From contig JAJYMT010000026.1 of NCBI GenBank assembly GCA_021786695.1, forward strand, positions 1-16,709: DNA of 16,709 nucleotides, given 5' to 3'. Shown here piece after piece: positions 12,651-16,709 of the stretch (positions are counted from its first letter, which is position 1; every line of letters starts with the position of its first letter). Position numbers and translations under genes: made by a program. Source of the stretch: a bacterium. Lineage in GTDB: Bacteria; Patescibacteriota; Patescibacteriia; Patescibacteriales; GWE2-39-37. The notes beneath the pieces were generated by a model that was given only the letters and a program-made list of their open reading frames with translations, was not told the origin of the DNA and made no database searches.

Positions 12651-13779
12651 GCTCTCCGAACGCTTCCCGGTATTTTTTCGCGGCTACGGCCCAGCTGAAT
12701 TTTTTTACTTGCTCAAATCCGGCTTGCCGTAACCATTCTCTTAGCCGGCCGTCGGAGAAAACCGCGCCAAGCGCCCCTATCAAATCCGCCTGATTGTCCG
12801 GGTCGACGAGTAAGCCGGCTCCGCCGACTACCTCCGGCAAACTGGTCGCGGCGCTGGCGATCACCGGCGTACCGCAAGCCATCGCCTCGAGCGGCGGGAA
12901 ACCGAAACCCTCATAATAGGAAGGAAAAACAAAAATACTCGCCAAGTTATACAGCGCGATCTTTTCTTCCCGCGGCACATAGCCGAGGAAGCGGATCTTG
13001 TCGCGCGAACGCGCCTTGAGCCGCGCGCGGAAAATCTTTCCGGCCAACCAGCCGGTACCGCCGACGATCACCAGACCGCAGTCGGAGAACTCCGGTCTGG
13101 CCGCGATCAGCCGGTCAAAGCTCTCGATCAGATTTACCAGATTTTTCCTCGGTTCGATCGTGCTCAAAGTCAGGATGAATTTCTGCGGCAAGCGGTATTT
13201 CCCGGCCGTTTCCGCGAGCCGCGGATCAGCGTGATCCAGCGGCCGGAGTTCCGGATCGATCCCTGAATTTATCACCCTGATCTTTTCCTCTTCCACGCCC
13301 AAAAGATCCATCAAGTCCCGCTTGGTGTTTTCGCTCAAAGCGATCAGCCGGTCGAAGCGTCCGGCCAGGTTTTTTACGTTTATCAAACGGTGCCAATAAT
13401 TCTTTTTCCGGGAAAAAAACTCAGGATGCCGCAGAAACGATAAGTCATGGATCGTAAGCACCGATCCGGCACGCCCCGACAGAGCGGTGAAATTCAGGTG
13501 CGGCGCAAAAAAAAGATCGCAGCCGAGCAGGCGATCGATCTTCGGATATTTCAATATCGGCACCAATAAATAATTGAACAGTTTGTTCGGATAGCCGGTC
13601 CTGACGATCCTTGCCGGCGCGAATCCAGACAGGTCGACTTTTTTCCAGCCGTTATAAAACAGCGAATACTCATCGGAGCGGCCTTCCCTGATCAACGCTC
13701 CCAAAAGATTGCGGGTGTATTCCGAAACGCCGCTCGGCGACTTGTCCGCCAGGGTGCGGACATCGATCCCGATCTTCAT
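12634..13779 (-). CDS. GT4-family glycosyltransferase (mannosyltransferase-like)
   Basis: Retaining GT-B glycosyltransferase, 381 residues, acting at the cytoplasmic face of the membrane on a lipid-linked glycan. Start MKIGIDVRTLADKSPSGVSEYTRNL (1-25) is the glycine-loop N-terminus of this group; then LFFAPHLN (89-96), IHDLSFLRHPEFF (110-122), ALSENTKRD (147-155), the domain-joining TLSTIEPRKNL (204-214), and the E-x7-E donor-binding region YYEGFGFPPLEAMACGTPVI near 290. It begins immediately after the TAG of the next gene upstream, so the two are translated as a pair. Donor sugar is not readable from sequence. Confidence 0.92.
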   Translation of the reverse strand: MKIGIDVRTLADKSPSGVSEYTRNLLGALIREGRSDEYSLFYNGWKKVDLSGFAPARIVRTGYPNKLFNYLLVPILKYPKIDRLLGCDLFFAPHLNFTALSGRAGSVLTIHDLSFLRHPEFFSRKKNYWHRLINVKNLAGRFDRLIALSENTKRDLMDLLGVEEEKIRVINSGIDPELRPLDHADPRLAETAGKYRLPQKFILTLSTIEPRKNLVNLIESFDRLIAARPEFSDCGLVIVGGTGWLAGKIFRARLKARSRDKIRFLGYVPREEKIALYNLASIFVFPSYYEGFGFPPLEAMACGTPVIASAATSLPEVVGGAGLLVDPDNQADLIGALGAVFSDGRLREWLRQAGFEQVKKFSWAVAAKKYREAFGELIERA

Positions 13780-14886
13780 CTAGTTGGCTTTAAATTTCTT
13801 ATACTCATTTTCTACGAATTCTCCGATTTGTTCCTTGAAACGTTTGACGGAAAATTTCTCCGCCTGGGCGCGGATCGTGCGCGGATCAAACGATTCCGAC
13901 TTGAGGCCGAGAATCGCTTGTTTGAGCGCCTCGACCGACTGTTCTTTGAAAAATACTCCAGTGACGTTTTCCACCACGATTTCTTTGGCGCCGCCCGCTT
14001 CAAAAGCAATCACCGGCCGGCCGGAGGCCATCGCCTCGACCATGGTGATGCCGAAATCCTCTTCCTGCGGATTGATGAAGGCGATAGCGCCGCGATAGAG
14101 TTCTGCGCGCCGCTCCTCCGAAACCCGGCCGACGAATTCGATGTTCTCCGCCCCTTTGGCCAGCTGTTTCAGGCGCTCCAGATCGACGCCGTCTCCGAAA
14201 ATTTTCAGTTTTTTATCCAGACCCCTGAAGGCCGAGATTACCAGATCGAACCGTTTATAAGGAGCGAGCCGCCCGCCGACCAGAAAGTAGTCGTCAACCG
14301 CGTCGGAGGGAGAAAATTTTCCGATCTCGACCGGCGGGTAGATCACCGTTGATTCGCGGTGGTAATATTTTCTGATCCGCTTGGCGATGAATTTTGAATT
14401 GGCGATAAAGAGGTCGACCCGGTCGGCGGCGACGCGGTCCCAGATGCGTATCTTTCTTAGCATCAGCGCGATGATTTTTTTGAAATATTTGTTATAGGGC
14501 AATTCCTGGATATACTGGTGGGTATCGCTCCAGAGATAGCGGGTCGGCGTATGGCAGTAGCAGATATGCAGGGTGTTGGTCGAGGTGATGACGCCCTTGG
14601 CAAAAGCGCTGGCATCGGAAATCACCACGTCGAAGCCGCGCAGATCGAAGAATTCGACTGCCATCGACATGAACGGCATATACCATTTGTAGCGCCGGAC
14701 GCCCCAGGGCAAGCGCTGGATGATCGAGGTCTCGATCCGCCGGTCCCTGAAGTATTTGTCGGCATTATTTTTTTCGTACAGCAAGGTGTAGATCGGCGCT
14801 TCCGGATACATTTCAGCCAGCACCTTCAGCACCTTTTCCGCGCCCCCGTCCTGGGCCAGATGATCGTGGATTAACGCTACCTTCAT
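13780..14886 (-). CDS. GT4-family glycosyltransferase, WbaZ-like
   Basis: 368-residue GT-B enzyme. Start MKVALIHDHLAQDGGAEKVLKVL (1-23) and the segments CYCHTPTRYLWSDTHQY (109-125) and ANSKFIAKRIRKYY are typical of the WbaZ group of O-antigen or exopolysaccharide mannosyl- or rhamnosyltransferases; VGGRLAPYKRFDLVI (about 208-222) and the donor motif EEDFGITMVEAMASGRPVIA near 290 complete the fold. The ATG at 14886 follows a run of 7-bp repeats and has no Shine-Dalgarno. Downstream gene starts with zero spacing. Acts after the sugar-1-phosphate transferase encoded just upstream. Confidence 0.92.
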   Translation of the reverse strand: MKVALIHDHLAQDGGAEKVLKVLAEMYPEAPIYTLLYEKNNADKYFRDRRIETSIIQRLPWGVRRYKWYMPFMSMAVEFFDLRGFDVVISDASAFAKGVITSTNTLHICYCHTPTRYLWSDTHQYIQELPYNKYFKKIIALMLRKIRIWDRVAADRVDLFIANSKFIAKRIRKYYHRESTVIYPPVEIGKFSPSDAVDDYFLVGGRLAPYKRFDLVISAFRGLDKKLKIFGDGVDLERLKQLAKGAENIEFVGRVSEERRAELYRGAIAFINPQEEDFGITMVEAMASGRPVIAFEAGGAKEIVVENVTGVFFKEQSVEALKQAILGLKSESFDPRTIRAQAEKFSVKRFKEQIGEFVENEYKKFKAN

Positions 14887-14890
14887 GATT

Positions 14891-14918
14891 CTTAAATCTT
14901 AAATCGTAAATCTTAAAT
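14891..14918. repeat. Four tandem 7-bp repeats between two glycan genes
   Basis: CTTAAAT at 14891, 14898 and 14912, with one variant CGTAAAT at 14905. The array fills most of the 39-nt gap between the sugar transferase and the glycosyltransferase, and the transcript would carry AUUUAAG repeats just before the start codon. A tract of this kind could change in copy number; at this place it would alter spacing but not a reading frame. Confidence 0.7.
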
Positions 14919-14925
14919 CTATTAA

Positions 14926-16341
14926 TTATTCCGCCTTCCGGTTACGGAAAACCGCTAGGGGCGTGCGCAGCAGAATCGAAAGATCAAGCAGTAACGACCA
15001 ATTTTCTATATAATACGAATCAAGTTTTACTTCATCTTCAAAAGTCAGGTCGCTGCGGCCCGAAACCTGGGCCAGACCGGTGATGCCGGGCTTGATGGTC
15101 AAGACCTTCTTGTGCGACTGCTCGTATTTGGCGACTTCTTCGGGCAGATGCGGCCGCGGGCCGACCAAACTCATATAGCCGCGGAACACCAGGAACAGTT
15201 CCGCCAGCTCGTCGATCGACCAACGGCGGATGAATCGCCCGATGCGGGTGACCCGCGGATCGTCTTTGATCTTCACCATCGGGCCGTCATTGCGCAAGTT
15301 CTGTTTCGCCAATTCGGTGTAGCGCAAACCGTCGGTCCCCGGCCTCATCGAGCGGAATTTAAAGTAGGGAAATAATTTGCCGCCCTGCCCCACCCGGTAA
15401 ACCGGACTGCCGTCGTCGCGCTCGGAAAAAAAGACCGGCCCCCTGGAATCGATCTTGATAAGAAGCGCCGTCAAAAGCGTTATCGGACTGGTCAAAATTA
15501 TCAAGATCCCTGAGGCGAGAATATCAAAAAATCTTTTGATGATGCGGCCCCAGCCCTCGAGCGGCGTCTTTTTTACCTCCACTACCGGCAAGCCGGCCAC
15601 CTCGTTCACCTCGGTCTTTAAGACCTTAGCGTCGAGCAGGTCCGCGACGTATTTGAAGGTCAGATGATGCTCGTCGGCAAAGTCATACAGGCGCAGAATT
15701 TCCGCCTTGCTCAAGTTCGGGTCCGCCTGGATGATTTCGTCCACCTCTTTCAGTTTGATGAATTCTTCCAGTTCCTGCGCACTCTCGCTCGAAAAATCGC
15801 GCAGGCGCTTGACGATTTCCGCGCCGAATTCCTTCTGGCTGGAAAATTTGCCGATCAGGATATCGGCCGACTTGCTGGCGCCGACAATCACCGTCTTGTG
15901 GGTGCCGATGTCGTATGTATAAAGCGTCCGTTGCAGAAAGCGCACCAACAGGCGGGCAATCACGATATAGACGATGGCCAGGATCCAGGCGGCGAGGACG
16001 ATGAAACGCGAAGAAAAGAGTTCGCGGAAGACGAAAATCAATATTACCACCAGGACCAGACCGGTCGAACAGGCCTCGACCACCCGGTAGATTTCCGCCA
16101 CCGGATTCTTGTTGCCCTTGATCCGGTACAGGCCGGACAGGGCAAAAATCACCAACCAGGCCAGGGCGATCAGCGCCAGGATTTTCAAAAAGCCGCCGAA
16201 AGGCAAACTAAAAATTACCGGCCGGATCTCGGTGGTAATTTTGGCGAAACGGATGTAGTAGCTGGAGGCGCCGGCAAGCATAATCATCAAAAAATCCAGC
16301 GGCACCAGCAGAAAAGAGAAAAACAATTCGACTCGTTTCAT
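14926..16341 (-). CDS. Undecaprenyl-phosphate sugar-1-phosphate transferase (WbaP/polyprenyl glycosylphosphotransferase)
   Basis: 471-residue initiating enzyme that transfers a sugar-1-phosphate from a nucleotide sugar to undecaprenyl phosphate. The N-terminal half has four hydrophobic helices (about 8-28, 51-70, 94-107 and 112-133) and a Rossmann-like CoA-binding type domain (KTVIVGASKSADILIGKF, 149-166). After a re-entrant helix (FFDILASGILIILTSPITLL, 271-290) the catalytic domain has YFKFRSMRPG (326-335), RFIRRWSIDELAEL (369-382), MSLVGPRPHLPEEV (390-403) and IKPGITGLAQVSGR (416-429); D377-E378 are catalytic candidates. Complete length, no frameshift. It lies 39 nt after RNase P RNA on the same strand and heads the glycosyltransferase genes, defining a polysaccharide locus. 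Confidence 0.96.
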   Translation of the reverse strand: MKRVELFFSFLLVPLDFLMIMLAGASSYYIRFAKITTEIRPVIFSLPFGGFLKILALIALAWLVIFALSGLYRIKGNKNPVAEIYRVVEACSTGLVLVVILIFVFRELFSSRFIVLAAWILAIVYIVIARLLVRFLQRTLYTYDIGTHKTVIVGASKSADILIGKFSSQKEFGAEIVKRLRDFSSESAQELEEFIKLKEVDEIIQADPNLSKAEILRLYDFADEHHLTFKYVADLLDAKVLKTEVNEVAGLPVVEVKKTPLEGWGRIIKRFFDILASGILIILTSPITLLTALLIKIDSRGPVFFSERDDGSPVYRVGQGGKLFPYFKFRSMRPGTDGLRYTELAKQNLRNDGPMVKIKDDPRVTRIGRFIRRWSIDELAELFLVFRGYMSLVGPRPHLPEEVAKYEQSHKKVLTIKPGITGLAQVSGRSDLTFEDEVKLDSYYIENWSLLLDLSILLRTPLAVFRNRKAE

Positions 16342-16380
16342 GAAATGAGTTAAAAATTTCTCTTAAAGCCCGTTAATCTC

Positions 16381-16709
16381 AAGGCAAGCGATAAGCCGGA
16401 TTCTGTGCCGGCCGTTTTTGATAAACGGCCGGAGCGATCATCTATCTAGGCCCCGCATTGCTGCGGGGCTCATGCGAGCTACTTTTTTCCAGCCCTCTAT
16501 TTGTAAAGGACTGGATTTGCTCTTGCTCCAGATGGGGTTTACCACGCACGCCGCTCGCGCGGCGGCGATGCCGATAGCTTTAGTCAAACGGCTAGCCGAC
16601 TTCAACTAAAACACTTGGCAACTTTTCACCTTTGATCACGAAGTGATCACCATGAGCGAGAGGTTAACACCTCGAGTCGAATGGTCGTGAGATCCTTCGG
16701 CTCCGCTAG
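16381..16709 (-). ncRNA. rnpB: RNase P RNA, 3' part (5' end outside window)
   Basis: Catalytic RNA of tRNA 5' maturation. On the minus strand: GGTGAAAAG (P10-P12 area), GGTAAACCCCATCTGGAGCA (L15 and J15/16, the universal GGTAAACCCC region that binds the tRNA CCA end), AAATCCAGTCC, then GCCTAGATAGATGATCG and CACAGAATCCGGCTTATCG, which match the conserved type A 3' end. Two stable hairpins, GCCCCGC..GCGGGGC (16450-16468) and CCGGCCGTTT..AAACGGCCGG (16408-16432), fit variable helices. P1's 5' strand is missing because the window ends. The 3' boundary (near 16381-16390) is approximate. Confidence 0.93.

Noticed and set aside
15664..16353. A 229-codon plus-strand open frame opposite the sugar-1-phosphate transferase
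   Set aside because: Composition rich in Asp, Gln and His is typical of the reverse complement of a membrane protein gene; the opposite strand has clear catalytic motifs.
16381..16709. A possible mobile element or protein gene at the right edge (plus-strand frame at 16418-16609)
   Set aside because: The stretch matches conserved RNase P RNA segments on the minus strand; the frame is accidental.

Overview
The window reads as a chromosomal segment of a small-genome bacterium, most probably a member of the Candidate Phyla Radiation (Patescibacteria). This is an inference from gene style, not a database match. The grounds are compact minus-strand operons, a dTDP-rhamnose set and glycosyltransferases without any lipid A or LPS gene, a UMP-kinase-like amino-acid kinase that resembles the archaeal type, an archaeal-like/divergent Fe/Mn superoxide dismutase, and several genes whose -10 box lies 6-8 nt before the ATG (leaderless). 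TAA, TAG and TGA all act as stops, so the standard bacterial code fits.

Layout. 1-1779: rfbD and a 3'-truncated rfbA on the minus strand, overlapping by 4 nt; the rfbA product continues without a stop into what looks like a family 2 glycosyltransferase domain. 1782-5988: a distinct block on the minus strand, with strong Shine-Dalgarno sequences, strong terminators and two related structured leader RNAs. One leader (3095-3237) precedes a SemiSWEET sugar-transporter gene followed by a Nudix-like gene. The other (5818-5951) has its own sigma70-type promoter and precedes an AAA+ ATPase gene paired with an uncharacterised gene. 5992-8082: an alpha-helical repeat protein and rfbB, the latter preceded by a small palindromic element between short direct repeats. 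8158-11085: a four-gene minus-strand operon (membrane-anchored extracytoplasmic protein, membrane-anchored RmlC-like epimerase, flavin split-barrel protein, HIT protein) with a leaderless promoter and a terminator. 11093-12650: a plus-strand block of superoxide dismutase, a 47-codon small gene, a terminator and an amino-acid kinase. 12634-16341: two GT4 glycosyltransferases and a polyprenyl-phosphate sugar-1-phosphate transferase. 16381-16709: the 3' part of RNase P RNA.

How it fits together. RmlA, RmlB, RmlC-like and RmlD would make dTDP-L-rhamnose from glucose-1-phosphate. The WbaP-like transferase would load the first sugar onto undecaprenyl phosphate, and the GT4 enzymes (plus the possible GT2 domain on RmlA) would extend the glycan, giving a rhamnose-containing surface polysaccharide or glycoprotein glycan.

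The most interesting observation is the pair of leader RNAs. They share a core, a closing helix, internal hairpins and a possible pseudoknot, each followed by a terminator-like hairpin, and they sit upstream of two unrelated operons. That is the arrangement expected of a riboswitch-like regulator; I do not recognise the class.
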